Of a stretch of DNA of 64,000 nucleotides, positions 1 through 10,432 are shown in pieces (the first letter of the stretch is position 1; each line of letters opens with the position of its first letter). The DNA is from Apium graveolens (Eukaryota; Streptophyta; Magnoliopsida; Apiales; Apiaceae), in NCBI RefSeq assembly GCF_009905375.1, contig NC_133652.1, positions 22,249,339 to 22,313,338 of the forward strand. The letters run 5' to 3'. The translations under genes and the position numbers were made by a program. The notes under the pieces are model-generated. The model was given only the letters and a program-made list of their open reading frames with translations, was not told where the DNA came from and made no database searches.

Positions 1-1606
1 CCCCTGGAAACCTTGTTGGCCCCTCCACATCCTAGGGTTGATCATGAAATGCCTTGTGACTCTATCGAACCACTGAGGATACTAAACTGCGCACATAGGT
101 CTTCGCGTACGCCTGTAAGCTGGTGGCTGAAGCACCGCACTGTGGCGTGAGTCCCACAGCTCACGCACCCTATCGAACTGCAAAGGCCGTCCTCTCTGAC
201 CCCAATGGAAAGAATCATGGCCTCAGAGCGGAGAGTCGCAGGGACCTGCTGCAAGTAGCCAAACTGTCTAGTAACCCTATCGGTGTAGCACCACTCCACC
301 CATGTCAAGTAAAAAAGGGGAGAAGGTGCACTCATAAGTGAAAGCTCAAGCGCAGGGATGTCTCGTGCCTCATCCGCGTAATCCTCGTAGGGCCTCCACC
401 TGAGGGAATCCGCCGATATGGTATCTAGGTCATAGCGAATCCCGCGCAACGAATGTGTCTGCACAGTCGTAGCATTCAATGGGACCATCCACCTACAGCA
501 AAATGTATTGTGTTAACGATACATTCAATGACAACATTTGTCAACATCAAATGAAGTAGTCAGAATGTAGCATACCTCAGAGCACAGGGATGCTACATCA
601 AATAAACGTTTCGCTGCATTGGAGCTAAGGTTGTACAATGCTCATAGATCCAAACCTGCACGCATATAATATTAAGTATCAAACGTGGATCATGTATATA
701 ATAGTATGCATGAAGGTTGTAGTGTGGATATGTACATGTAATAAAGTCATGGAACCACAAATCTCCGTCTTATATCCAATACTGGCAGAGCATAACCGTC
801 GGTAAAGATAAGCCAGACATGCACTGCCCCAGCTGTAAGTACTGATGTGTTCTACGTGCCGAACAAATGGGAGGAGGTTCAAAGGCATGCGGTAACCACT
901 GTAATTCGGCACAGTAGATCCAATAAGCAGAAGCAAGTGCGCACGCGTGTGGTACAGGAGCTCACGCTCGTAGTCATCACCAGCAGAAGAGTGTAAACGT
1001 GAACAATCACCAAATTGACGAACCAACCAACTTATCTTAATTTCACCCTTCTTTATGACATCCATATCTAGCTATGGATCTAGGGCAACACCAAGAAGCT
1101 CATGGAGTAAAGATGCACCAACATCCCCTTCAATAGGTATCACTGGACGTCCGACACTGTGTAGGCCCAAAATGTAGTAAATATCCTCCAATATCACAGT
1201 GGCCTCCCCAAAACGGAGATGGAAAGTATGAGTCTCCGGACGCCAGCGATCAAGAAATACGGAGATGAGGCCAGCATCATGTCTCATACTCCCGGTTAGC
1301 AGAACACCCATGAAACCAGTTTCTCTTACGGCATCGTGGATACGTTATGGTAGGGGGTTCGCATCAATACAATCCCAGTATGTTTTGAAATTCGAACGTA
1401 GCCGTAAATGATCATCAGTACCCTGCAAGTAAATGCAAGTAAATGTCTAATTATGCATTTGAAATACGCAACAAGTAAATTGTAATGGATATAGGGAAAA
1501 TGAGGTGTACCGTGCCATCCCACACAAACTGTGAACGATGTATGTTCTGTTGGTTAAGTAAATCCCCATCAATTGGTCCCGGGTGGATAAGTTGTCGTCC
1601 AGCCAT
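1..1606 (-). pseudogene. Plant mobile domain (PMD, MAIN-like) pseudogene, four exons
   Basis: The PMD family comprises transposon-borne proteins and domesticated relatives such as MAIN/MAIL1. Reading right to left, four exons fit in phase: 1511-1606, 736-1422, 576-655 and 492 down to the window edge, each with GT/AG borders. Exon 1 opens at the ATG at 1606 with HPGPIDGD...HRS..VWDG, the usual PMD start. Exon 2 carries the TGF.GVLLTG, RWRPETHTFH..FGE and ILGL segments, then the long helix-rich region. Exon 4 carries LRGIRYDLD and WRPYEDY. Three in-frame stops break it: TAA at 1345-1347, TAG at 1072-1074 and TAG at 593-595. In exon 4 the expected continuation moves to another frame near 220-240, where a terminal WFDRVTRHF-like segment lies. 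Phases agree across all introns, so the model is good, but the gene is dead. The last part runs off the window. Confidence 0.82.
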
Positions 1607-1912
1607 TTAATCCTGTAAAATAAAGGAACTTGCTATAAGGCATTGTAAAATCTTAGAAAAAAACGGGCAGCATTTCCGCTATATTATCACTTTCCCAATC
1701 CAAAAAGCCATCCAACAAACTCAGTATAAAAAGCATGTCATCCAATGAATGTACAAACTAATTATTTTGGTGATAGCAATTAATATAAGCAGATCATTAT
1801 TAATTACAAACTAATTTTGAAATCTATCTAGTGAAATTTTGTTACAAAGACATGTATCCAATAGCCATATTAATATAAACCTTACTTAGACAATCGTAGA
1901 TACAAACTTTTT
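1607..1912. other. AT-rich spacer, no gene seen
   Basis: Upstream side of the PMD pseudogene. No coding sequence, RNA gene or repeat with recognisable ends was seen. Any promoter of the PMD gene would lie here, but no convincing TATA position could be fixed in such AT-rich DNA. Confidence 0.5.
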
Positions 1913-2955
1913 ACAATTTGATGCATTTTTATATTTATTATCTCATAATTTCTATAATTATTCATATTTAAAGTAATATAATATTTTAATTTTAATAAAT
2001 AATTATCTGTACTCGGATAAATTAATTATGTATAATATAGAAACACTCAGATCAATTAAAAGATCACACCTTTTTAACTAAGAGAATTCACCTAATTTGA
2101 GTTACACATTCTACCTTCTTAATTAATACTACAGTACAACGTCAAATTTGATGCATTTTTATATTTATTATATCATAATTTCTATAATTATTCATATTTA
2201 AATTAATATAATATTTTAATTTTAATAAATAATTATCTGCACTCGAATAAATTAATTATGTATAATATAGAAACACTTAGATCAATTAAAAGATCACACA
2301 TTTTTAACTAAGAGAATTCACCTAATTTGAGTTACACATTCTACCTTCTTAATTAATACTACAGTACAACGTCAAATTTGATGCATTTTTATATTTATTA
2401 TATCATAATTTCTATAATTATTCATATTTAAAGTAATATAATATTTTAATTTTAATAAATAATTATTTGTACTCGAATAAATTAATTATGTATAATATAG
2501 AAACACTCAAATCAATTAAAAGATCACACCTTTTTAACTAAGAGAATTCACCTAATTTGAGTTACACATTCTACCTTCTTAATTAATACTACAGAACAAC
2601 GTCAAATTTGATGCATTTTTATATTTATTATATCATAGTTTCTATAATTATTCATATTTTAATTAATATAATATTTTAATTTTAATAAATAATTATCTGT
2701 ACTCGAATAAATTAATTATGTATAATATAGAAACACTCAGATAATTAAAAGATCACACTTTTTTAACTAAGAGAATTCACCTAATTTGAGTTACACATTC
2801 TACCTTCTTAATTAATACTGCAGTACAACGTCAAATTTGATGCATTTTTATATTTATTACATAATTTCTATAATTATTCATATTTAAATTAATATAATAT
2901 TTTAATTTTAATAAATAATTATTTGTACTCGAATAAATTAATTATGTATAATTAT
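1913..2955. repeat. 230-bp tandem repeat array, about 4.5 copies
   Basis: The phrase ATGCATTTTTATATTTATTA recurs at 1921, 2151, 2381, 2611 and 2840, giving monomers of 230, 230, 230 and 229 bp. Copies differ by scattered substitutions and 1-3 bp indels, so they are highly similar. The fifth copy stops near 2950 after the segment ATTAATTATGTATAAT. A stray piece of the monomer (TTTTTAAGTAAGAGAATTCA) reappears at about 3043. Each unit contains an EcoRI-type GAATTC. No coding potential is visible. It may be a local satellite or the internal repeat of a non-autonomous transposon. Confidence 0.9.
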
Positions 2956-3243
2956 CACGAAAGAAACTATAACAGTAAACAGCTGGGCATAATTAACTGA
3001 ATTATGTAGGTAGACAAATCACATTCAAATTTATCACACCTTTTTAAGTAAGAGAATTCATTTTCACCTTAACAAATCAACTCTTAAAAAATCAACCCCA
3101 ATAAATTAAATCAACACCCGCACAGAAAATTTGAAATGTAAAGCAAGCACGGCTAATTAGATTAACAGTAAATAACGGATGGCTAATTAATTAACATCAA
3201 TTAACATCAATCAATTAACAGTAATGAAGAGAGAGAGAGACCG
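2956..3243. other. AT-rich spacer, no gene seen
   Basis: Spacer between two repeat arrays. It holds a stray fragment of the 230-bp monomer near 3043-3062 and repeated ATTAACATCAA motifs at about 3185-3215. Nothing coding is seen. Confidence 0.5.
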
Positions 3244-3303
3244 CGGAACGCCTGTTGCTGCGGGGAGAGGCTGTGCGGAACGCCTGTTGCTGCGGGGAGA
3301 GGC
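3244..3303. repeat. Direct duplication of a GC-rich 28-mer, then a pyrimidine tract
   Basis: A 28-base GC-rich word occurs at 3244-3271 and again at 3276-3303 (period 32), preceded by a GA-repeat (3226-3240). It is an island of high GC inside very AT-rich DNA. It is followed by a pure-pyrimidine-like C/T stretch (about 3368-3460) made of repeated CTTTTTCTCTTTCCTTTTCC units. The short open frames across it are low-complexity and not credible genes. Confidence 0.8.
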
Positions 3304-3488
3304 AGCAGTTCTCTTCCTTCACCCTGCCCAAGAACGCCGGTTGGCCTGGGATTCTTCCGCCGGCGATTCTTTTTTCTCTTCTTTTTCTCTTTCCTTTTCC
3401 CTTCTTTTTTCCTTCTCTTTCTTTTTCTCTTTCCTTTTCCCTTATTTTTCCTTCTTATTTTTTATCCGCTCAGAACTTTTCTCCTAAT

Positions 3489-4200
3489 ACTTTGTATTTA
3501 TGTTATTACTAAGTTAAAAAATTTATATAATATTACTTGATAAAATATTTTACTTATTATTGATATGTTACTAAGTAATATTACATAATTTTATTAATTT
3601 TTTTTATTAATAATTTAGTTATTAAAATCTAAATTACTTTGTATTTATATTATTAAGTTAAAAAAATTATATAATATTACTTGGTAAAATATTTTACTTA
3701 TTAATAATATGTTACTAAGTAATATTACATAATTTGATTAAATTTATTTTATTAATAATTTAGTTATTAAAATCTAAATTACTTTGTATTTATATTATTA
3801 CTTAGTTAAAAAAATTATATAATATTACTTGGTAAAATATTTTACTTATTAATAATATGTTACTAAGTAATATTACATAATTTTATTAAAAAAAATTATT
3901 AATAATTTAGTTATTAAAATCTAAATTACTTTGTATTTATATTATTATTAAGTTAAAAATATTATGTAATATTACTTAGTAAAATATTTTACTTAGTAAT
4001 AACATGTTACTCAGTAATATTACATAATTTTATTAAAAATATTTTTATTAATAATATAGTTATTAAAATCTAAATTACTTTGTATTTATAATATTACTAA
4101 GTTAAAAAAATTATGTAATATTACTTAGTAAAATATTTTACTTAGTAATATATATTTTAATTTTTTTATTAATAATATAGTTATTAAAATCTATATTTCA
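3489..4200. repeat. About 147-bp tandem repeat with palindromic monomers, five copies
   Basis: The word TTTGTATTTAT recurs at 3491, 3638, 3783, 3930 and 4079 (spacings 147, 145, 147, 149). Each monomer carries an inverted repeat: ATTATGTAATATTACTTAGTA on one side is mirrored by a TACTAAGTAATATTACATAAT-type arm on the other. Around the centre is a smaller perfect palindrome, AGTAAAATATTTTACT. The sequence is extremely AT-rich. It could be tandem MITE copies or a satellite with cruciform potential. Confidence 0.88.
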
Positions 4201-4419
4201 TTTAAAACATATATTAGGTTAGTTGGAACTAATAAGGTAATATTCGAAGTGTCAAAATTTGGTAGAGGGCTATTTTGAGGCTTAATATGAAATTGATAAA
4301 AATATAATTTGCTGAAAATGAATACTTAACTTGAAACACAATTCCATCACATAAAATAAGGTACATAATATAACACAGTTGAAAAACTGTGCCTGGTTCG
4401 ATACATAATAAAAACTGTG

Positions 4420-4878
4420 TCAATCATCGGACATATAATCGTCGGAAAGGTAGTTCTCATTTCGTAATAGTCTGTGTTGCTCATCTTCTGTAACTCTCCC
4501 AATGCTGCGGACATAATTTCGCGCCAGTTCATACATGTATTGACGACTCCTACGCAACAACATTCAGTTATTTTCCTTTCTAATATTTGTCACGGCCCTA
4601 ATAACTTTCTTTTTAAATCCTGCCCAAGTTGGACTATCCCCCGCTTGAGAATATATGTCAATAGAATGTCGAGTTGGAACTCTTAGACCCATAGAAAGCA
4701 GGGCATCTCTCAACCGATCAGATTCTTCACGTCGATAAGCCCATTCGTGACGTACACCAGCAAAGTACTCTTTAGCATCAATAACTCTAAGACTACGGTA
4801 ATCATCATCTCTTTCTATGAGCAACCAGTTGCGATTTGTGTTAGAAGACATGCTATTCATAGTTATAATTTGTTTCAC
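4420..4878 (-). pseudogene. Small hypothetical gene A, one in-frame stop, paired with 5303-5731
   Basis: The family is not recognised. The frame runs from an ATG at 4878 (or a later one at 4851) to a stop at 4420-4422, about 152 aa, with one internal TGA at 4564-4566. Visible features are an acidic start (ERDDDYR), HEWAYRREE..RL, a GLRVPTRHSIDIY segment, a basic FKKKVIRA stretch, LLRRSRQYMYEL, and an acidic tail ending SDDYMSDD. The divergent ORF at 5303 shares, in the same order, EW..R, GxRxP, RRSxxY and the YxSDxxxSDD tail, so the two are probably paralogues. The TGA may be a nonsense mutation (for example CGA to TGA). The gene lies head-to-head with its partner, between a PMD pseudogene and a MULE transposase, so it may be a transposon accessory gene. 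Function unknown. Confidence 0.55.
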
Positions 4879-5302
4879 ATCTTGATTAATAGGTTATATA
4901 AAAAAATCCTAATTTTCTAGTCATTCATTTTCATTCCGTATTCCTATCAGAAGTCACATGCATTCAGCATCAATTATTTAGAAGTGACTAGTCACTGTAA
5001 AAAATACACTGCAGCACGTGAATGATGAATTATTAGCAATTTGAAAGTGTCATGAATAGTCAAATGCTTGGCTGCATTACTTTCATCAGTGACGTTTACT
5101 ATAGCAAGAAGATAAGGTATGGTGGATAGCCTGCAAAAGAAACAGTGAAACAGTATTTGACATGACATAAAGTTATGCACCACTGCATCTCATTACTGGG
5201 AAGCGTAAAGAGCTGTATCTTTGCACCTACTTTTATGTTATAAATAGAGTGTGTTATACCCCTTGTGATATTTAAATTCCACGATATACTAACAACAACA
5301 TA

Positions 5303-5731
5303 ATGAGTTATACCCCTGGTGATATTAACCGAGCAATTGATAGGAAATGGTTTTGTGATGACAATTTTAGGTACTCAATGGATCCAAATGAACGTTACGC
5401 AGGAAATTCAATAATCACGATGCAGAGGGAATGGGAATGGCGTGTTGGGTGTCTCAACAGTTATATGGGACAATGTGTCCAGGAAGGAGTGCGAATACCA
5501 AAACAACGCGCCATACACATGCAGCGAGAAACGCCTCATGAGCTGGAATTAGCATTATTTCATGCTAGAGAGGAAGAGAATCGTATGAGGATGCACTTAA
5601 ACCATAAAGACCTACAACGAAGAAGTCAGGATTATGCTGAAGACGGCGACCACCACACTGCAATGATGTATCATCATTTCGCTATAGGTCCCGATTATGT
5701 TTCTGATTGTTTTTTATCTGATGATGAGTAA
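5303..5731 (+). CDS. Small hypothetical gene B (142 aa), paralogue of 4420-4878
   Basis: Intact single-exon frame from an ATG at 5303 to TAA. Family not recognised. The protein is charged and has no membrane segment. Features in order: DDNFRYSMDP, QREWEWRVG, EGVRIPKQRAIHMQ, a likely helical, highly charged HAREEENRMRMHLNHKDLQRRSQDY region, a His/Met-rich patch (DHHTAMMYHH), and an acidic tail DYVSDCFLSDDE. The EW..R, GxRxP, RRS..Y and SD...SDD elements are colinear with minus-strand gene A, from which it diverges. The ATG is preceded by a plausible leader (AACAACAACATA). No promoter could be fixed. Its place just upstream of a MULE transposase on the same strand suggests an element-encoded accessory protein, but that is inference. 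Confidence 0.55.
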   Translation: MSYTPGDINRAIDRKWFCDDNFRYSMDPNERYAGNSIITMQREWEWRVGCLNSYMGQCVQEGVRIPKQRAIHMQRETPHELELALFHAREEENRMRMHLNHKDLQRRSQDYAEDGDHHTAMMYHHFAIGPDYVSDCFLSDDE

Positions 5732-6199
5732 GATAATTACTTATGCCAAGTAATTTTGTAAAACATAATTATTAATCACGGACTCAAATAAAATTAAACA
5801 AAAAAACGTAAACAACAAAATACAGCATTTGCTTTTGTTGTAAATTTCAAGAATTTTATCTTCTCTTTCATATCTTCCAAGTGGGACATAAATAGTAGAT
5901 TTCTCTTTGACAAATATCCTATCGGAAATCTCCACTGGATTCTATCAATAATGCATTCCTATCCGAATTCTCAAAATGTTTAGCTATCTCTAGCCTACAG
6001 CTTCTATTCCTATTTATATGTGTCCTCCAACATTGCATGTATTCAAAACATACTGCAATTCTAAGTTCCTAAATCTTTAGGAAAATAATATTGTTCATAC
6101 TGCAATTCTAAGGTATGTCATCATTACATGTATGTTTGTTTATATGTACAATCTTGATTTTGGTTTCCTAACTGTTAATGTTGTCTTCAACGCAGGGAG
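5732..6199 (+). other. Leader or spacer before the MULE transposase
   Basis: About 470 bp with no gene. A pyrimidine-rich stretch ending CTTCAACGCAG at 6194 lies immediately before the transposase ATG and looks like a 3' splice site, so a 5'-UTR intron may lie here. Confidence 0.4.
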
Positions 6200-9146
6200 A
6201 TGGAAGGCCACGCCAATGTCAAATTTTTTTGGGGTGGAGTAGTTATTCGAGATGGTAGTAATATCAATTACTCTATCGATCCAAAAAAAATGATGTTTAT
6301 TAGGTTTGGTACCACTTACAATGAGCTTAAAAGTGTCGTGTATAATTTAATGAACATTAGTTCGTATCAGTGGAATTTAAAATTGAGTTTAAAGTATCCA
6401 TATCTTGGTCTGTACAACCTAGTTGAAGGTTTTTATCAAATGGATATTTTATGTGATGATGATGTTACACGCATGTTAAATGTTCCTTCCATGTTGCTAA
6501 ACGTTCAAGGAGATGTTTCTTTGTTCATCGAAACAGAAGAAATTATTGTTGATGACCCATACTCATTCCAGCATAATTTCGGGTCACAACTAACAACAAC
6601 AACATACGGTGGTGATGTACAGCCACTGTGGTCAAATGTACTTTTTGATCAAGGTGTAGGGTATGGAGGGAGGACTACTCAACATGGTGGAGGGTCTAGT
6701 AGGGGGGCTAGTGAACATGGTGGACGGTATGAAGGGGGTAGTAGTTAATATGTTGGAGGATATGAAGGGGGGAGTGTACAATATGATGGAGGCTATGGAG
6801 GGGGATTAGTCAATATGGTGCAGGGTATGGAGGGGGAGTAGTCAATATGGTGAGGGGTTTGGAGGGGGGACTATTGAACATGGTGGGGGTAATGGAGGGT
6901 GGAGTAGTCAATATGGTGGAGGTTATGGAGGGGGGACTACTGAACATGGTAGAGGGTATGGAGGGGAAAGCAGTCAATACAATAGCGGGTTTCAACAGGG
7001 GGCTAGTTATGAAAGTGATATGGTGGGAAGGGGTTCAGGTCAGCGGTTAGCCCTGCTGGCAGATGGAGTTGTAGCCAATTCATCAAGTGAGGAGAATTTT
7101 CACCTTCACGATGATGACGACGAGGAATCTTCTGCAACCGAAGATGGTGAAGGACATTCAGAGAGAAATGAAGAAATTTCTAATACATTTTCGGTATTTC
7201 GAGAAGAACATCATGTTCCAAGGGTTCCATGGTTTCGCACAGAGCAATACACTCCACCAATCATAGATAACCCTAATGATATATATGCTGATGAAGACCT
7301 CGAGCTCTTGGGAGCAGTGAGGCGTGCACATATTAACACTGATCGTACATATAAAACTACAAGGAGTAACAAAGAACAGCTCATTGTACAGTGTCGGGCT
7401 GAGGGGTGTAACTGGAGGATGAGGGCTGCTTTCATGCATGATTCCGGGTACTGGCGGATTAATGTTAATAGAGAGGAACACAAATGAATGGTCGATCAGC
7501 CGTTACAAGATCACAAGAAGTTATCTGCAAGGATGATTGCACAGCTTGTAAACCACTTGTAAGTAAATATTTAGCAAACGCCACTTATTAAAGCCGAATT
7601 TTGTTTGACATTTACTGTTTTATGTAAAACATGTAATAGATACACCAGAAATTCCCATTAAAACCATTATCCCGCTGATCAACAATGAGCACAACCACAT
7701 AGTGGGGTACAAAAAAGCGTGAAGAGGGAAGCAAATAGCAATTGAGGAAGTGTATGGCAGTTGGGCTACAATATACCAAGCTCTACCCATGTTCCTCGCA
7801 ACCATTATGAAGACAAATCCTGGAACCATTGTTGAGATCGATGTTGTCCCTCATGCTAAGGAGCGGGGCACCTCCGTCTGCAAGCGGATTTTTTGGTCTT
7901 TAAAGGCAATGATGGACGGCTGGCAACATGCACGTCCTATGATTTCAATAGATTGGACATTCTTGAAAGGAAGATATAGGGGCAAGCTGCTTATTGCTAT
8001 GGGTGTTGATTCGAACAACCACCCGTTCCCTCTCTGTTATGGCTTGGTTGATGAGGAGACGTACGAGAACTGGTCTTGGTTTTTGCAACGACTTCAAAGA
8101 CATGTATGTCGGCAACGAACTGGCGTCTGCATCATTTCTGACCGTGCTGCCAGCATTATCTCCGCCCTACGAGAGCCTCAAAACGGTTTTGCTGAGCCAC
8201 TCGGCATCCATAGATTCTGTCTCCTCCATGTAAGAAGTAATTTTTGCAGTCATCACCCAGGTGGTGAACTAAAAAAAATAATGTGGAAAGCTGGAAGAAC
8301 CACACAAGTCTCAAAGCATGACGCATATATGTCAAAGATTGGTGAAATTTCCCCCACCGCCCTACAATATCTTGCTACAATACCCGTGGAGAGGTGGACA
8401 CTTTCCCACGATAGTGGTGTTCGCTACGGTCAAACAACCACAAACATGCTTGAGGGCTTCAACGGCAACATAAGGAGGGCTCGTTTTCTTCCAGTAACAG
8501 CAATGATGGAGTACCTCTTTTACAAGGTGGTCACAATTGTAGATAAACATCGAAACATAGTGGATGACGGTCTACAAGAGGGGCAACATTTTTGTGCACG
8601 TTCTGCCGCTATGTTAGCTAAAATTCGGAGAAGGCAACAGGACATATAGTTATTACTTTCCATCATCTCCGTGGGATTATGAAAATACTAACACATCAGT
8701 ACACAACTGCAAAGAGGACGGTAAAGGGAGGTAAAACCCAGGTTGTCAACCTCAATGACCGTACGTGCACCTGTGGAAAATGGGCGACCCATCACATGTT
8801 GTGCTCCCATGCAATGGCAGGTTGTATAACACATGGATTGAGTTGGGAGCATTTCATCGATCATTTCTATAAGAACCAAACAATGCAGGACTTGTACATG
8901 CCAATAATTTATCCGTTGGAACCAACTGAATACTGGAACTACGACTTACCCGTACCTTGGCAGGGGTATGGAAAGTTAGTGCCGGAAGAGTCCTTGAAAA
9001 AATTAAAGAAAAAACGCGGGGATAAGGGACAATCGGTGCGGATCTGAACGGAGATTGATGGTCCGCGGTCTGGAAAGAAATGTAGTTTATGTAACCAAGA
9101 AGGTCACACCAAGCGTAGTAAGAAATGCCCAGGGCGCCCCCACTAA
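6200..9146 (+). pseudogene. Mutator-like (MULE, MURA-type) transposase pseudogene
   Basis: DDE transposase of the Mutator superfamily, broken. Segments in order: an N-terminal domain (6200-6560; FFWGGVVIRDG, YPYLGLYNLVEG) typical of plant MULE proteins; a Gly/Tyr/Ser/Gln-rich linker (6655-7015); an acidic patch; an N-terminal DNA-binding region with CRAEGCNWRMRAA (7380-7430); and the catalytic core from 7750 (ISIDWTFLKGRYRGKLL, ISDRAASI, HRFCLLHVRSNF, NMLEGFNG). A SWIM zinc finger follows (CTCGKWATHHMLCSHAMA, 8766-8820), then a C-terminal CX2CX4HX6C knuckle (CSLCNQEGHTKRSKKC, about 9082-9129). Lesions: TAA at 6746, frame slips in G-runs of the linker, TGA at 7485, TGA at 7720, a frame change near 8640, TGA at 9045. 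A probable intron starts at GTAAGT, 7559. Most stops look like CAA/CGA turned to TAA/TGA. Confidence 0.9.
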
Positions 9147-9849
9147 AACACGTGATCTTCTTGTCAAACATATGTACTACTGCTATTACAAGCAGTCTAC
9201 TTGTAATATGGTTCCGTTTCCTTGTTTTTCATTTCATTATTTACTTGTTCTATCATAATATTTAGGTTTCCAATACTCAATGCACATTCATTTTATGTTT
9301 ACCTACAAAATAATAGAAAAATGGCCCTAAACAAATTTCCGGTTATTTAAATATGTCGTGCACAAATTTGCCCTCCCGTGACAATTACGCACTCGCCGCT
9401 CAAGACACCATTTTCGAAGCTACAGAAGTGTTGGTCATATAATTTTTTAATTCAAAATTTAAATTTTCCCAAAATATAGGTTTACATTACAACACAACAA
9501 AAAAATTTGGAACCAAGAAAAACTACGGTTATTTACATACGCACGTGCCAAAATATGCACTCACCTAAAAAAATATACACTCACATTTCACGGCACCCTT
9601 TTTGGAGCTACAAATTTCATATTTAGACGGTTTTTTATTTAAATTAAAAAATACACACATAAATTAGGTTTACATTACAAGCCAACAAAAAAAAATAATG
9701 AAAACATTTACCATTTATTTAATATCGGAGTCCAAAAACAGTCCTTCACCTTGTTTTATTTCGTTCAAAAACACACTAACACAACTTCATCACGGGAAAA
9801 AAAGAAAAAAAAAAATTAAAATGACCCAAGAATGCCACTTGTTCTGGAG
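9147..9849. other. Non-coding spacer with degenerate direct repeats
   Basis: No gene. Two related blocks of about 185 bp are visible: the phrase TAGGTTTACATTACAA followed by an A-rich run occurs near 9477 and near 9665, each preceded by an ATTT-rich stretch and a CCATTTTCGAAGCTACA / CCCTTTTTGGAGCTACA line. Such subterminal repeats may mark the 3' end of the MULE, but no terminal inverted repeat could be paired. Confidence 0.45.
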
Positions 9850-10269
9850 TTAGTTGGTTTTTCCCAAAAGAATAGGCGTTCTATACCATAAATGGAAAAT
9901 TCTAAACAAGTATACCAAATAATATACTTTTTCATTAACTATACATAAAGTGACGGAGCCCCATGGTCTTCCCTCTAGTACTTTCCTTACATCCATGATA
10001 TGATAAAGAATGAATATATACCTTTGACCACCTATATCATGTACCTCCATGCCTTCCTTCGGCCGCCATAACGATGCAATTACATTCTGCATGGCATTGA
10101 AGTTTAGATTCTTCTCTGTTAGAAAACGTCCTATTAAAACAAACTTAGTAGGTTTCATTGCTATTTCATCCACCCCTAAAACTATTCCCTCTGTTCCTTC
10201 CTCCTCGATCGTTAACCGTGAATATAGTTCCTCCAACTTTTGATATTGATTTGCCATGATATTACCCAA
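9850..10269 (-). pseudogene. Truncated LINE ORF1 fragment (DUF4283 domain)
   Basis: The frame reads from the ATG at 10269 (an in-frame ATG at 10257 gives MANQYQKLEELYSRL). Residues 30-100 match the DUF4283 nucleic-acid-binding domain found in plant LINE ORF1 proteins: KFVLIGRFLTEKNLN, MQNVIASLWRP, YIFILYHIMDVRKVLEGRPW. The same domain occurs in the complete LINE at 11070 (VGRLLTEKNLN..MKSKLADLWRP). After GRPW the protein no longer resembles ORF1, and no zinc knuckle, endonuclease or RT follows on this strand, so this is a piece of an older, opposite-strand LINE. A short expressed DUF4283-only gene cannot be excluded, since the first 105 codons are unbroken. Confidence 0.75.
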
Positions 10270-10432
10270 ACTAGAATATCAGAATAACTTGTCACCTACG
10301 AACAAGACTTAAGAAACTTGTCACGAACAAGACTTTTTAGCTACACGTGTTGGAGAAGCAATTTTTTCCACTATCATTATCTGTTATTTAAGCATAATTA
10401 TATAGTATAACAGCTGTGTTCAAATATAGCAT

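Noticed and set aside
123..341. Open frame on the plus strand (72 aa)
   Set aside because: It lies opposite the PMD exon and has no protein pattern of its own.
3360..3470. CRISPR-like or operon-like reading of the repeats
   Set aside because: Spacing is a simple C/T repeat without spacers, and the window is plainly plant nuclear DNA.
3224..3512. Overlapping frames rich in Phe/Ser/Leu
   Set aside because: They come from a C/T-rich simple-sequence tract next to a duplicated GC-rich word; no conserved domain.
6810..6995. Minus-strand frame rich in Pro/Ser/Thr
   Set aside because: Mirror of the Gly-rich repeat in the MULE transposase; repeat-derived shadow.
7158..7483. Two minus-strand frames of 90-107 aa
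   Set aside because: Antisense to the transposase region whose sense reading carries the MULE pattern.
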